Shown piece by piece: positions 61,156 through 63,689 of a stretch of 64,000 nucleotides of DNA (position 1 is the first letter of the stretch; the number at the start of each line of letters is the position of its first letter). The notes beneath the pieces are model-generated. The model was not told where the DNA came from. It saw only the letters and a program-made list of their open reading frames with translations, and searched no databases. Source of the stretch: Prochilodus magdalenae (taxonomy: Eukaryota > Chordata > Actinopteri > Characiformes > Prochilodontidae); the NCBI GenBank assembly GCA_024036415.1, contig JAMWET010001328.1, positions 562,001 to 626,000 of the forward strand, in the 5' to 3' direction. The position numbers and the translations under genes were made by a program.

Positions 61156-63689
61156 CAGCATGTATATACCAGTATACCAGTATAGAGAACACATCTGAGT
61201 GCTTCTGAATTGAACTTACACTGTGACATCCAAATATGAACATATCTATAACACATGCCAAAGTACAGTGTAGTTTACACTCTTGTTCTGCAGGTCATTT
61301 GGTAATATATCACCTCATTTTTTTCTTCTTGTAGAAATGCTCAAATTCTGTTTTCTTATCCTGAGGACACTTGAAAAGCATACATGGTTAAAATGCCCCA
61401 GTCCTGTACATACTGTGCGGTCATTCTGTGAATCTGTGATCATGCAAATCGGAAACAATGACTTGATGTTGTAGGTCTGCTCTGCCTGATGGGGTGAAGA
61501 AAGTGCCTGAGAGTGCTTCATCTGTGGGTTTTTTTTTTTTTCCTCTTCCAAACAGTGATCCAGTTTGGCTTCATCACCCTGTTTGTGGCCTCATTCCCTC
61601 TTGCTCCACTCCTCGCTCTCTTTAACAACATACTGGAGGTCAGAGTGGACGCATGGAAGTTCACCACGCAGTTCCGCCGGCCTTTGGCAGCCAAGGCTCG
61701 CAACATCGGGGCCTGGAAAGAGATCCTGAATGTGGTGGCTATCTTGTCCGTGGTCACAAATGTAAGTAGAAAAACGCAAGGGTCTGTACGACAGTGCAAA
61801 AGGGGTTTGATAAATTATTAAATGGTAAATTATATATGGTCAAGTAAGATAAATATAACTGGTAAGTATTTATTTTGTTTATTTTATTTTTATTTATTTA
61901 TTTATTTATTGAAGGAGATTTTTACTAGGTCTCTGAAAAGCTTGTCCGACCTCTATTGTGTCATCTAGTGATGTATTTTTCTCTGATTGTTTTCACTCTC
62001 ATTGCCATGTGACTTTTACTTGCAGGCCTTCATCATGGCATTTACCTCTGACATGATCCCTCGCCTTGTCTATCTATATGCCTACCACCCTGGTAACAAG
62101 GCCACTATGGAAGGCTACATTAACAACAGCCTCTCAGTATATGAAATTGATCAGCTACATGAACAAAACACACCAGACCCCGAGGAGGACCCTTCCTGGT
62201 TCAATAGCAACATCACAACATGCAGGTCGGTGTGTGCGTACTTGTGTATGTGTGTGCGTTTGTGATAGTTACTGCTATACCATATTTTCCCTGTGTTGTT
62301 CCACTGGTGGATGTGTTACCTTGTTTTTATTTAAAAAATCAGCAAAACATGGCCAGCTGGGATATTTAAAGGTTTGTATATGACCATACGTATCAGGGTA
62401 ACATGTTGAAATTTCGTTTTAGATATCGAGACTACCGCTACCCTCCAGGCCATGAAAGGCAATACACACATACTATGCAGTTCTGGCATATTCTTGCAGC
62501 CAAGATGGCCTTCATAATTATCATGGAGGTAAGTTTAATAATAACAAAACTTTTTTGGAATGTTGTTCTTAATTTCTAATCCAAGCCACGTTAATGTTTC
62601 CATTTTTTTTTATATAATAAGTAGAATGTGTGGTCGTAGTTTGTCTTCTTTCATTTTACCAGGAAGCTGCAAGTGCCCTGATAAATCTATGCACTGTTTG
62701 CTGACTGTGATGCCTCATTGTGCAAGGGAAGCTGCAGTGTCCTCTGCAAACCCATATCAAAATGAAACATGATGAGTGCATCTCATCTAAGCTCAGTAAA
62801 AACCCTTCAGACACTTTCAGGGAACTGCTGGCCTACTTTCGTAGCTTGCAGAGACCTTCCTTTATTCCTGTATAGTTTTGCTGTTATTGATCAGGATGTC
62901 TTGTTTTCATGTGGCATCAAACCTTGATTATGTATTATCATGATATTATGTTCTATAATATATTCCTCTTTAAATTACATGACATAGAGCCATACAGCTT
63001 CTCCACCATTCTCAATCATCTGATGAAACAGTTTAAACACAGATGTGCAGAAGAAAAGGGTTTTTAATCATTGTTTTTATTACCATTCAGATTTTTTAGG
63101 TCTTAGATATATGCGTTATTGTAATCCTGTTTATTCATTTACATAGGTAAAATGTTTGGACTGGGGAAAACCGACTTTTGACTATTTTTGACAAGATGTT
63201 ACCATAGCTTTAAGTGTCTCTTCACTAATTGCAGCTTTTTGAAAGTTATTTTAAGCGATATTATACTGTTGTCTCATGTTAGAAATGTAGAACTCAGCCA
63301 TGACTAAAACAGGTTTGGACAAACTGAGAATACAGTGAAATCCTCTGAATTGCTTACAAATACTTATGAAATACAATATGTCATTTGTAGCTAATAGCAC
63401 TCAAATTAGGCTTATGTGCTAATTCTAAAACACCACATTGGTTGTTTGCTCCTTCCAGCACGTGGTGTTCGTGGTGAAGTTCTTCGTGGCATGGCTGATC
63501 CCTGACGTACCATCAGACGTGAAGGCCCGAATAAAGCGTGAACGCTATCTGGTGCAGGATTACCTTCGTACCTATGAGGTGGAGAAGCTAAAGCTGCAGC
63601 TGAGCCAGAGCTTCTGCATCACCACAGAGACAAGTTCGCTGCTCCCCTCCAGCCCAGACAAGCATGAAGTCCTGTCTGAATGCATCTAA
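4936..63689 (+). CDS. ano5: anoctamin-5 (TMEM16E), complete gene, 20 coding exons
   Basis: Joined exons: 4936-5011, 25919-25977, 39477-39584, 47565-47633, 49373-49657, 50798-50917, 51034-51149, 53413-53547, 53782-53887, 54608-54668, 54906-55057, 56281-56355, 56531-56759, 58218-58390, 59912-60009, 60476-60606, 61556-61761, 62026-62225, 62423-62528, 63459-63689. They sum to 2736 nt (911 aa plus stop); every junction keeps phase and every intron is GT-AG. From family knowledge, ANO5 is an ER/plasma-membrane protein with Ca2+-activated phospholipid-scrambling activity, needed for muscle membrane repair and bone; human ANO5 is about the same length. Seen here: cytosolic N-domain (residues 1-280), TM1 about 287-315, a five-cysteine external loop (327-354), TM2 about 368-386, TM3 about 446-470, TM4 about 500-520, TM5 about 547-565, and TM6-10 from 593 to about 850. 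Acidic residues matching the Ca2+ site are E617, E660, E663, E692 and D696. Residues around [11 protein letters not shown] and [10 protein letters not shown] favour ANO5 over ANO6. Whether this is the a or b teleost copy is unresolved. Confidence 0.95.
6005..6240. repeat. repeat pair, copy 1 (partner 7168-7412)
   Basis: Shares long blocks in the same order and orientation with 7168-7412, for example ACTGTAAACCAGCAAATCAG and ACATACTTGTATGT. It is diverged, with small indels. Either an old local duplication or two copies of an interspersed repeat. Confidence 0.75.
7168..7412. repeat. repeat pair, copy 2 (partner 6005-6240)
   Basis: Direct-orientation partner of the 6005 repeat, about 1.16 kb downstream. 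Blocks align across the full length. Confidence 0.75.
8377..8745. repeat. palindromic MITE-like repeat, copy 1
   Basis: Contains the family landmarks CACAGAGCAGGTATTAT, GGTGGTGGATCATTCTCAG and TGTCCACTCTATTAGACACT. The left end matches the inverted terminus seen at 17958. Three further copies lie at 17958, 26140 and 37940. No coding capacity. The superfamily is not assigned. Confidence 0.75.
10205..10280 (-). repeat. common fish interspersed repeat end, copy 1
   Basis: The reverse complement matches the segment at 33118-33170 (GGCATTTAGCAGACGCTCTT type). Only about 75 bp is recognisable. Confidence 0.55.
10689..11750. mobile_element. possible hAT-like non-autonomous element
   Basis: Bounded by short inverted ends TAGAGCTG and CAGCCCTA, typical of fish hAT elements. 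I could not find a clear 8-bp target duplication. The inside has no transposase. A 60-codon open stretch after a plausible splice acceptor (about 10804-10981, + strand, acidic) is unexplained. Confidence 0.3.
11868..12806 (-). pseudogene. Tc1-like transposase relic, minus strand
   Basis: Reverse-strand translation in several frames gives Tc1 transposase blocks: an N-terminal segment with [16 protein letters not shown], a second helix-turn-helix part with [19 protein letters not shown], and a central catalytic-domain part. The right end TTTGGCAATATAGTG is a Tc1-type terminal repeat. The left terminal repeat and the catalytic C-terminal part are missing. A 79-bp perfect inverted repeat at 12041-12119 replaces part of the transposase. 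It is frame-broken and cannot be active. Confidence 0.88.
12041..12119. repeat. perfect inverted repeat (35-bp arms, 9-nt loop)
   Basis: Arms 12041-12075 and 12085-12119 are exact reverse complements. The right arm is the native transposon sequence continuing into the element; the left arm is the inverted copy. Confidence 0.97.
13374..13398. repeat. poly(T) tract
   Basis: Uninterrupted run of about 25 T, possibly the tail of an antisense retroposon; no body is recognised next to it. Confidence 0.8.
15955..16172. repeat. repeat pair, copy 1 (partner 17702-17890)
   Basis: Shares ordered blocks with 17702-17890, such as GGGTTACATAATTGATT, TAGTGGTTGA and CTGTCATAAGAAAAT, in direct orientation 1.75 kb apart. 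Confidence 0.75.
17702..17890. repeat. repeat pair, copy 2 (partner 15955-16172)
   Basis: Direct-orientation partner of the 15955 repeat. It ends just before the MITE copy at 17958. Confidence 0.75.
17958..18395. repeat. palindromic MITE-like repeat, copy 2 with both ends
   Basis: The left end CCACTGACCACTTCGTTAG and the right end AAAGTGGCCAGT form an inverted terminus. The inside carries the shared landmarks (CACAGAGCAGGTATTAT, GCACTGCAGTGA, GCAGTGCTGCTGGAGTTTTT). This is the best-delimited copy of the family. Confidence 0.8.
19401..19932 (+). mobile_element. internally deleted Tc1/mariner-type transposon, copy 2
   Basis: Intact inverted ends (CAGGGGTTGGACAATGAAAC and its complement) lie between TA dinucleotides at 19399-19400 and 19933-19934. 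The + strand keeps the transposase N-terminal helix-turn-helix coding part (about 19590-19720) joined directly to its C-terminal tail ([17 protein letters not shown], about 19749-19799). About two thirds of the gene, including the catalytic triad region, is deleted. Non-autonomous. Confidence 0.92.
22250..22406. repeat. short MITE-like repeat with inverted ends
   Basis: The ends CCCTGGTCCTGGAGGC and GCCTTCAGGACCAGGG are nearly perfect inverted repeats around about 120 bp. This is a common teleost interspersed repeat type. A fragment of a similar unit is seen at 27470-27500. Confidence 0.7.
23537..23586. repeat. (TATAA)n microsatellite
   Basis: About ten pentanucleotide units. A shorter related tract lies at 25312-25337. 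Confidence 0.9.
23845..24387 (-). mobile_element. Tc1/mariner-type element with CACTCATCATCAAA ends, copy A
   Basis: Inverted ends lie between TA dinucleotides (23843-23844 and 24388-24389). The minus strand retains degraded Tc3-type helix-turn-helix coding sequence similar to that at 57843-58103. The catalytic region is absent. Confidence 0.78.
24658..24678. repeat. poly(T) tract
   Basis: About 20 T followed by CCCC; no retroposon body recognised. Confidence 0.8.
25919..25977 (+). CDS. ano5: ano5 coding exon 2
   Basis: Short 59-nt exon between a CTCCACAG acceptor and a GTAAGT consensus donor. It completes codon 26 and encodes residues 26-45, a Ser/Gly/Pro-rich acidic linker with no recognised motif. 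It is supported by phase agreement with exons 1 and 3 and by good splice sites. The sequence alone is too short and variable to identify the family. Confidence 0.75.
26140..26690. repeat. palindromic MITE-like repeat, copy 3
   Basis: Carries GCACTGCAGTGACACTGACG, GCAGTGCTGCTGGAGTGTTT, TGTCCACTCTATTAGACACT and CAGTCCAGCAGTGACACTG in the family order. The longest copy here. Confidence 0.75.
27600..28010. repeat. diverged repeat pair, copy 1 (partner 28690-28975)
   Basis: Blocks such as TGATGGTCTCCTACTTTTGC-like, ATGAATCTGTGGATAAAAA-like and CTAGGCTTAATCCCTGTCCAG recur in the same order at 28690-28975. Confidence 0.6.
28690..28975. repeat. diverged repeat pair, copy 2 (partner 27600-28010)
   Basis: Same order of diverged blocks as 27600-28010, about 1.1 kb downstream, direct orientation. 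Confidence 0.6.
29116..29168. repeat. (ATG)n microsatellite
   Basis: About 17 uninterrupted trinucleotide units. Confidence 0.95.
30031..30096. repeat. (CA)n microsatellite
   Basis: 33 CA units, seen directly. Confidence 0.97.
30188..30278. repeat. 13-bp minisatellite, seven exact units
   Basis: Seven head-to-tail copies of GTGTGCGTGTGGA, about 90 bp after the (CA)n tract. A coding reading over it is accidental. Confidence 0.95.
30285..30665 (-). pseudogene. L2-type LINE ORF2 C-terminal relic, antisense
   Basis: Minus-strand translation contains [11 protein letters not shown] preceded by a CIRKA...DDPTHHSY stretch. This is the tail of L2-like reverse-transcriptase proteins after the polymerase domain. 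It is truncated at both ends, and the + strand frame over it is a shadow. Confidence 0.7.
31898..32190. repeat. compound tetranucleotide tract (TATG)n and (TTTA)n with TTTAGATG interruptions
   Basis: Starts with about eight ATGT units, then a long TTTA array broken at regular intervals by TTTAGATGTTTA-like spacers, giving a higher-order repeat of about 30 bp. Confidence 0.9.
32306..32337. repeat. perfect inverted repeat (15-bp arms, 2-nt loop)
   Basis: Arms 32306-32320 and 32323-32337 are exact reverse complements around TC. Confidence 0.95.
33108..33545 (+). repeat. composite of common fish interspersed repeats
   Basis: 33118-33170 holds the CATTTAAGGCATTTAGCAGA-type unit also seen inverted at 10205. 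33408-33545 holds the TTTCCTCCCACAGTCCAAAA unit with a GGTTCCAGCATCTCCCGC block. Both are familiar teleost repeat pieces; the classes are not assigned. Confidence 0.6.
34272..34650 (-). mobile_element. Tc1/mariner-type element with CACTCATCATCAAA ends, copy B (truncated)
   Basis: The left end CACTCATCATCAAAAGAATA follows a TA. The body aligns with copies A and C as far as about 34650. The right end is not recognisable, so the copy is truncated or diverged. Confidence 0.65.
36136..36239. repeat. repeat module A, copy 1 (partner 40120-40228)
   Basis: Matches 40120-40228 through ATACTACAGATTCTG, TACGTGTGCAGCT-like and TGCAGGTTATG blocks. It is interrupted at its right edge by a solo LTR. Confidence 0.75.
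36240..36697 (+). mobile_element. solo LTR (458 bp) with CATC target duplication
   Basis: Begins TGTCATGCTT and ends CAGCGCA (TG...CA). CATC lies immediately outside each end (36236-36239 and 36698-36701). It contains a TATA-like GCATATAGACC (about 36398) and AATAAA at 36666, in the LTR order promoter then polyadenylation. No internal retroelement sequence. It is unrelated to the LTRs at 40396 and 46553. A 4-bp duplication would suit a Ty3/gypsy-type element or some retroviruses. Confidence 0.72.
36728..36862 (+). pseudogene. partial duplicate of the ano5 exon 3 acceptor and first 12 codons
   Basis: 135 bp matching 39378-39512 with three mismatches (97.8%). It includes 99 bp of the intron, the CTATAG acceptor and 36 coding bases (36827-36862), all 12 codons unchanged. 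The frame then runs GGC CTT TAA (stop at 36869-36871). No donor follows at the matching place. It would act as a poison exon if a downstream GT were used; otherwise it is a decoy acceptor in intron 2. Confidence 0.95.
36863..36950. repeat. repeat module B, copy 1 (partner about 40278-40350)
   Basis: GGCCTTTAAATA...TCTAGCAAATTTA...CTTCAAC aligns with GGGCTTTAAGTA...TCTAACAAATTTA...CTTCAAC at 40278-40350. It starts exactly where the exon 3 duplicate ends. Confidence 0.65.
37940..38305. repeat. palindromic MITE-like repeat, copy 4
   Basis: Contains CACAGAGCAGGTATTAT, TGTGACACTGACGTGGTGGT and CAGTCCAGCAGTGACACTGA in the family order. Confidence 0.75.
39477..39584 (+). CDS. ano5: ano5 coding exon 3
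   Basis: Encodes residues 46-81 in phase 0, from a CTATAG acceptor to a GTATGT donor. The motif [20 protein letters not shown] is the conserved opening of the anoctamin dimerisation (cytosolic N-terminal) domain and is closest to ANO5. The acceptor region and first 36 coding bases are duplicated at 36728-36862. Confidence 0.92.
40120..40350. repeat. repeat modules A and B, copy 2 (contiguous)
   Basis: Module A (40120-40228) is followed after about 50 bp by module B (40278-40350). At 36136-36950 the same modules are separated by a solo LTR and the exon 3 duplicate. A (TATG)n tract follows at 40357-40384. Confidence 0.7.
40396..40880 (-). repeat. 3' LTR of the endogenous retrovirus (485 bp)
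   Basis: On the minus strand it runs TGTTGGTTACTTAG... to ...GAAACTACA. It contains a TATAAAA box and an AATAAA signal in LTR order. Complete at both ends. Confidence 0.93.
40881..40894 (-). other. polypurine tract
   Basis: CCAAAAGGGGGGAT on the minus strand directly abuts the 3' LTR, where the plus-strand primer of a retrovirus lies. Confidence 0.85.
41050..41424 (-). pseudogene. putative env surface-subunit remnant
   Basis: A 124-codon open stretch with a TGTYWLCGS motif followed by a spaced Cys and Pro pattern like that near the end of the surface subunit of fish retroviral envelopes. Only about 170 bp separates it from the 3' LTR, so the transmembrane subunit is absent. Assignment rests on this motif alone. 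Confidence 0.4.
42299..42523 (-). pseudogene. possible env remnant (surface-subunit part)
   Basis: A 74-codon open stretch with several cysteines lying between the putative env leader and the TGTYWLCGS segment, same strand. No specific motif; assignment is by position. Confidence 0.25.
43266..43472 (-). pseudogene. possible env leader remnant
   Basis: A 68-codon open stretch beginning with a hydrophobic segment of about 22 residues (Met, Leu, Trp and Gly rich) like a signal peptide, about 175 bp after the gag stop. It fits the start of a subgenomic env frame but is soon interrupted. Confidence 0.3.
43649..45637 (-). CDS. gag: endogenous retroviral Gag polyprotein, uninterrupted 662 codons
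   Basis: Structural polyprotein that would build the virus particle. A second in-frame Met at residue 9 is a likely alternative start. Visible parts: basic N-terminal region (1-110), predicted coiled coil (about 112-143), Ser/Gly-rich linker (158-172), a capsid-like region (about 200-390) with a major-homology-region pattern [14 protein letters not shown] at 305-318, and a CCHC zinc knuckle C415-C418-H423-C428 of nucleocapsid type. After the knuckle, 234 further residues run to the stop, with a Ser/Asp/Gly stretch and a second cluster C598-C601-C607-C609. They do not resemble a protease. The motif LNPEQ-I/V-D occurs twice (residues 202 and 502). No stop or frameshift; the reading frame is intact although pol is lost. 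Confidence 0.88.
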   Translation of the reverse strand: MCLIFCVKMSAANVNMSTAFVDRAAFEAGLTNMLDKLCSKRKAKLCKKFSISEESDWSQEQCFVILAKCMKKKDLAGCVQVFRQWHCLLMTEQAKSNARLIQECVNHKRAATSAQNTCKALQERVAKLERENKDFQELAARKEKLYPGPKDFHHRPEEQSVSSGSSHSSGEGGYNPTMLEAAPVMAKLVKSRKREIKPSNTLNPEQIDRMSKEFKHPKEMGIGPFLTLMTRKIKLYSLHPLDVISVCSQILMPDEIETMEEYYEKQLGKLKSLRAVQDCNVGLLTVLQKSVGSTLCWKRIVECYQGKNEPVRQYTQRFAEVYLVHGGRSEFNSVADVLNSLVSVVQWADGLTQSMRKVLPFLQSAWRTSTLSELSECLTAYERDAHVKRSISSLLRTVLQRRNTQNSQNKSNSVCHCCGKKGHWARECKVAKWQEHKPQPRLKEEQSSTSGVETSSDSGDSGSGDSPDQTCLNQTALKLATVIVKEEKTEGEMTVPTKHEPLNPEQVDCLAEGINLCHQNGPVNQCCQIITKTVVLHGGQSDCVAEKVISINGIERAEDETSQVEVSQSLPAVQSHVIAVSQKASHEDKSQRTHNSACDYCSKVGPCKCKKKTFEARSKVCLDKLQSKSVGGVIFPKVAGKLLKLIKRAAQFSATPEVNRLK
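45638..46532 (-). other. retroviral leader between the 5' LTR and gag
   Basis: About 0.9 kb without a coding frame on the minus strand. It would hold the packaging signal and a splice donor. Its upstream part is a four-unit tandem repeat (46057-46394). A CTAAT-rich segment repeats near 45855-45885 and 45950-45980. Confidence 0.6.
46057..46394 (-). repeat. four-copy tandem repeat in the retroviral leader
   Basis: Unit starts at about 46057, 46137, 46235 and 46316 (spacings 80, 98, 81). The core CTGGAAAGACACAGTTCACA or a variant is in each. Copies 1-2 are most alike, and copies 3-4 are most alike. Confidence 0.85.
46533..46550 (-). other. primer-binding site
   Basis: On the minus strand TGGCGTCACGAACAGGAT begins two bases after the 5' LTR. 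TGG pairs with the CCA end of a tRNA. The tRNA species is not assigned; it shares GAACAGG with lysine-type sites but not the whole site. Confidence 0.75.
46553..47024 (-). repeat. 5' LTR of the endogenous retrovirus (472 bp, outer end trimmed)
   Basis: Identical to the 3' LTR except three substitutions. It lacks the outermost 13 bp (TGTTGGTTACTTA on the minus strand). TATAAAA at 46792-46798 and AATAAA at 46622-46627 (both minus strand) place U3, R and U5. Confidence 0.92.
47565..47633 (+). CDS. ano5: ano5 coding exon 4
   Basis: Encodes residues 82-104 ([18 protein letters not shown] and following), phase 0 at both ends, with a TTTGCAG acceptor and GTGAGG donor. It matches the ANO5 segment that follows the first beta strand of the cytosolic domain. 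It lies only 540 bp downstream of the outer end of the endogenous retrovirus. Confidence 0.93.
47887..48185. repeat. compound microsatellite (TATG)n-(CA)n-(TA)n-(TATG)n
   Basis: TATG units at about 47910-47933, CA at 47970-48032, TA at 48048-48108 and TATG again at 48146-48180. Reading frames across both strands of this tract are artefacts of the repeats. Confidence 0.97.
48690..49234 (+). mobile_element. L2-type LINE, 3' end with (TTGAATC)n tail
   Basis: Starts within the last codons of ORF2 ([14 protein letters not shown], stop at 48768-48770). It continues through a 3' UTR containing AAGTAAGAATTTCATTGTA and GACAATAAAGCTTTGAATC, and ends in three TTGAATC units. It is 5'-truncated, as LINEs usually are. 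It ends 139 bp before exon 5. Confidence 0.85.
49373..49657 (+). CDS. ano5: ano5 coding exon 5
   Basis: The largest exon (285 nt, residues 105-199, phase 0). It holds the anoctamin signature [19 protein letters not shown] and the FTAPFDKSK...[10 protein letters not shown] region of the dimerisation domain. The acceptor is TTCCTGAAG, with a weak pyrimidine tract. The donor is GTAAGT. An L2-type LINE end finishes about 140 bp upstream. Confidence 0.95.
49658..50797 (+). other. ano5: ano5 intron 5 (1.1 kb)
   Basis: Holds the (TA)n tract at 49938-50056. The rest, 50060-50797, has nothing recognised. Confidence 0.75.
49938..50056. repeat. interrupted (TA)n microsatellite
   Basis: TA array broken by TAGATA and TATACTA interruptions. 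Confidence 0.95.
50798..50917 (+). CDS. ano5: ano5 coding exon 6
   Basis: Residues 200-239, phase 0. It contains [19 protein letters not shown], a strongly conserved anoctamin stretch at the end of the cytosolic domain. ATTTCAG acceptor, GTAAGA donor. Confidence 0.94.
51034..51149 (+). CDS. ano5: ano5 coding exon 7
   Basis: Residues 240-277 plus two bases of Arg278, starting after a CTGCAG acceptor. It holds the family pattern [10 protein letters not shown]...[11 protein letters not shown] that leads into TM1. Intron 6 is only 116 bp. The donor is GTGGGA. Confidence 0.94.
51150..53412 (+). other. ano5: ano5 intron 7 (2.3 kb)
   Basis: No exon or RNA gene recognised. The segment 52040-52430 resembles an interspersed repeat: AAGTTTGGGCGCCCTAGGCAA and a GTTAACA...CTCTACAGAGA-like block also occur in part at 31560-31620. 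The class is unknown. Confidence 0.55.
53413..53547 (+). CDS. ano5: ano5 coding exon 8 (TM1)
   Basis: Completes Arg278 and runs to residue 322 plus two bases. [19 protein letters not shown] is the near-invariant anoctamin entry into TM1 (about residues 287-315). The sequon N320-I-T322 follows in the first external loop. The donor GTTAGC is weak, but the phase fits exon 9. Confidence 0.95.
53782..53887 (+). CDS. ano5: ano5 coding exon 9 (cysteine-rich external loop)
   Basis: Residues 323-358. It carries the conserved loop cysteines C327, C338, C341, C345 and C354 and the sequon N351-S-T. In human ANO5, dominant bone-disease changes affect this loop (family knowledge). GTTCAG acceptor, GTGAGT donor. 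Confidence 0.95.
53888..54607 (+). other. ano5: ano5 intron 9 (0.7 kb)
   Basis: No recognised repeat or RNA. A short AAAAGTCTGAGACCAC motif at about 53976 resembles a segment near 40233. Confidence 0.5.
54608..54668 (+). CDS. ano5: ano5 coding exon 10 (start of TM2)
   Basis: Residues 359-378 plus one base of V379. It reads [17 protein letters not shown], the first half of TM2. CTTTCAG acceptor, GTGAGT donor, phase 1. Confidence 0.94.
54906..55057 (+). CDS. ano5: ano5 coding exon 11 (end of TM2, cytosolic loop)
   Basis: Completes V379 and encodes 379-429. [20 protein letters not shown] is an anoctamin landmark. An acidic Glu/Gln-rich stretch (EEEQQQLQ) follows, as in ANO5. TTGCAG acceptor, GTGCCG donor. 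Confidence 0.96.
55058..56280 (+). other. ano5: ano5 intron 11 (1.2 kb)
   Basis: Contains an (ATG)n tract at about 55270-55300 and an antisense LINE-like relic (55648-55945). Nothing else recognised. A block near 55491-55505 (GATGTAAACAAAGTCATTTT) also occurs at 6341-6360. Confidence 0.6.
55648..55945 (-). repeat. possible L2-type LINE relic, antisense
   Basis: Begins with TTCAAGTTTATTTGTCATTTG, the complement of a LINE 3' end of the GACAATAAACTTGAA type. It contains CAGGCAGCGAGGCCTGGTGG, a block seen in fish LINE tails. Strongly diverged. Confidence 0.45.
56281..56355 (+). CDS. ano5: ano5 coding exon 12 (start of TM3)
   Basis: Residues 430-454, phase 0 at both ends. It starts EMEPYLPF, as in ANO5, and enters TM3. 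TTGGTAG acceptor, GTAAGT donor. Confidence 0.93.
56531..56759 (+). CDS. ano5: ano5 coding exon 13 (TM3-TM4)
   Basis: Residues 455-530 plus one base of E531. It finishes TM3 (to about 470), then the second external loop, then TM4 (about 500-520), ending in [19 protein letters not shown] acceptor, GTATGG donor. Confidence 0.95.
56760..58217 (+). other. ano5: ano5 intron 13 (1.5 kb)
   Basis: Two T-rich tracts (56779-56796, 56829-56845), then unassigned sequence to 57395, then a TA element. Confidence 0.65.
57396..58092 (-). mobile_element. Tc1/mariner-type element with CACTCATCATCAAA ends, copy C
   Basis: The left end resembles those at 23845 and 34272. The right end carries the inverted TTCCTTCTGGGTG. 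The minus strand keeps an 86-codon frame (57843-58103) with [20 protein letters not shown] and a [20 protein letters not shown] motif: the Tc3-type helix-turn-helix part of a Tc1-family transposase. The catalytic domain is absent. Flanking TA is not clear on the right. Confidence 0.8.
58218..58390 (+). CDS. ano5: ano5 coding exon 14 (TM5)
   Basis: Residues 531-588. It contains [20 protein letters not shown] and [10 protein letters not shown], the TM5 stretch and following turn. In ANO6 this zone belongs to the region linked to lipid scrambling (family knowledge). N575-Y-T is a possible sequon. A TA-transposon copy ends about 125 bp upstream. Confidence 0.95.
58391..59911 (+). other. ano5: ano5 intron 14 (1.5 kb)
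   Basis: Only a compound trinucleotide tract at 58957-59033 is recognised. No exon, RNA gene or transposon seen. Confidence 0.65.
58957..59033. repeat. compound trinucleotide microsatellite (TAC)n(AAT)n
   Basis: Interrupted CTACTACTG units followed by nine or ten AAT units. Confidence 0.92.
59912..60009 (+). CDS. ano5: ano5 coding exon 15 (TM6)
   Basis: Residues 589-620 plus two bases of P621. It carries [14 protein letters not shown] and [11 protein letters not shown]617 corresponds to the TM6 acidic Ca2+ ligand of the family. CCTGCAG acceptor, GTGAGT donor, phase 2. Confidence 0.95.
60232..60303. repeat. perfect 72-bp AT palindrome
   Basis: ACATATTTTATTTAGATTTT at the left end is exactly mirrored by its reverse complement at the right end. 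The centre is (AT)n. No asymmetric loop. Confidence 0.95.
60476..60606 (+). CDS. ano5: ano5 coding exon 16 (TM6-TM7 loop, start of TM7)
   Basis: Completes P621 and runs to M664 plus one base. It includes [11 protein letters not shown] and [10 protein letters not shown]660 and E663 match the TM7 Ca2+ ligands. The purine-rich GAGGACAG acceptor is weak, but the phase and homology fit exactly. Two large AT palindromes flank this exon in introns 15 and 16. Confidence 0.93.
60823..61086. repeat. 264-bp palindrome: 68-bp exact arms around (TA)n
   Basis: Arms 60823-60890 and 61019-61086 are identical as reverse complements over 68 non-simple bases. Between them are two (TA)n tracts separated by a direct partial copy of the left arm's last 23 bases with one T lost (about 60975-60996). 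Confidence 0.95.
61088..61166. repeat. second foldback around (TA)n
   Basis: TATACATGCTGTTATA on the left is complemented by TATAACAGCATGTATA on the right of a 40-bp (TA)n tract. It starts right after the 264-bp palindrome. Confidence 0.85.
61556..61761 (+). CDS. ano5: ano5 coding exon 17 (TM7-TM9)
   Basis: Residues 665-733. Highly conserved: [20 protein letters not shown], then [13 protein letters not shown], where E692 and D696 match the TM8 Ca2+ ligands. It ends in the TM9 segment. Strong T-rich acceptor tract, GTAAGT donor. Confidence 0.96.
62026..62225 (+). CDS. ano5: ano5 coding exon 18 (end of TM9, last large external loop)
   Basis: Residues 734-799 plus two bases of R800. [16 protein letters not shown] finishes TM9. 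An external loop with N-glycosylation sequons (NNS, NIT) follows. The donor GTCGGT is unusual but still GT. Confidence 0.94.
62423..62528 (+). CDS. ano5: ano5 coding exon 19 (start of TM10)
   Basis: Residues 800-835. It reads [11 protein letters not shown] and then [18 protein letters not shown], the start of TM10. CGTTTTAG acceptor, GTAAGT donor. Confidence 0.95.
62529..63458 (+). other. ano5: ano5 intron 19 (0.9 kb)
   Basis: AT-rich; no repeat, exon or RNA recognised. Confidence 0.6.
63459..63689 (+). CDS. ano5: ano5 coding exon 20 (TM10 end, C-terminal tail, stop)
   Basis: Residues 836-911 and TAA at 63687-63689. [18 protein letters not shown] ends TM10. A charged helix ([21 protein letters not shown]) and a Ser-rich tail follow. 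The tail beyond the helix is not conserved with mammalian ANO5. Confidence 0.95.
   Translation, partial: HVVFVVKFFVAWLIPDVPSDVKARIKRERYLVQDYLRTYEVEKLKLQLSQSFCITTETSSLLPSSPDKHEVLSECI

Larger units (their letters stand above)
60607..61555 (+). other. ano5: ano5 intron 16 (0.95 kb)
   Basis: Dominated by the 264-bp palindrome and a second, smaller foldback. The last 300 bp has nothing recognised except the poly(T) of the exon 17 acceptor. Confidence 0.75.

Noticed and set aside
61556..61800. Minus-strand frames across exon 17
   Set aside because: Shadows of a well-conserved + strand exon.
4936..63689. Assignment as ano6 instead of ano5
   Set aside because: ANO6 shares the core, but residues in exons 3, 4, 11 and 12 follow the ANO5 pattern, and the loop between TM1 and TM2 ends in LNSTCLSS as in ANO5.
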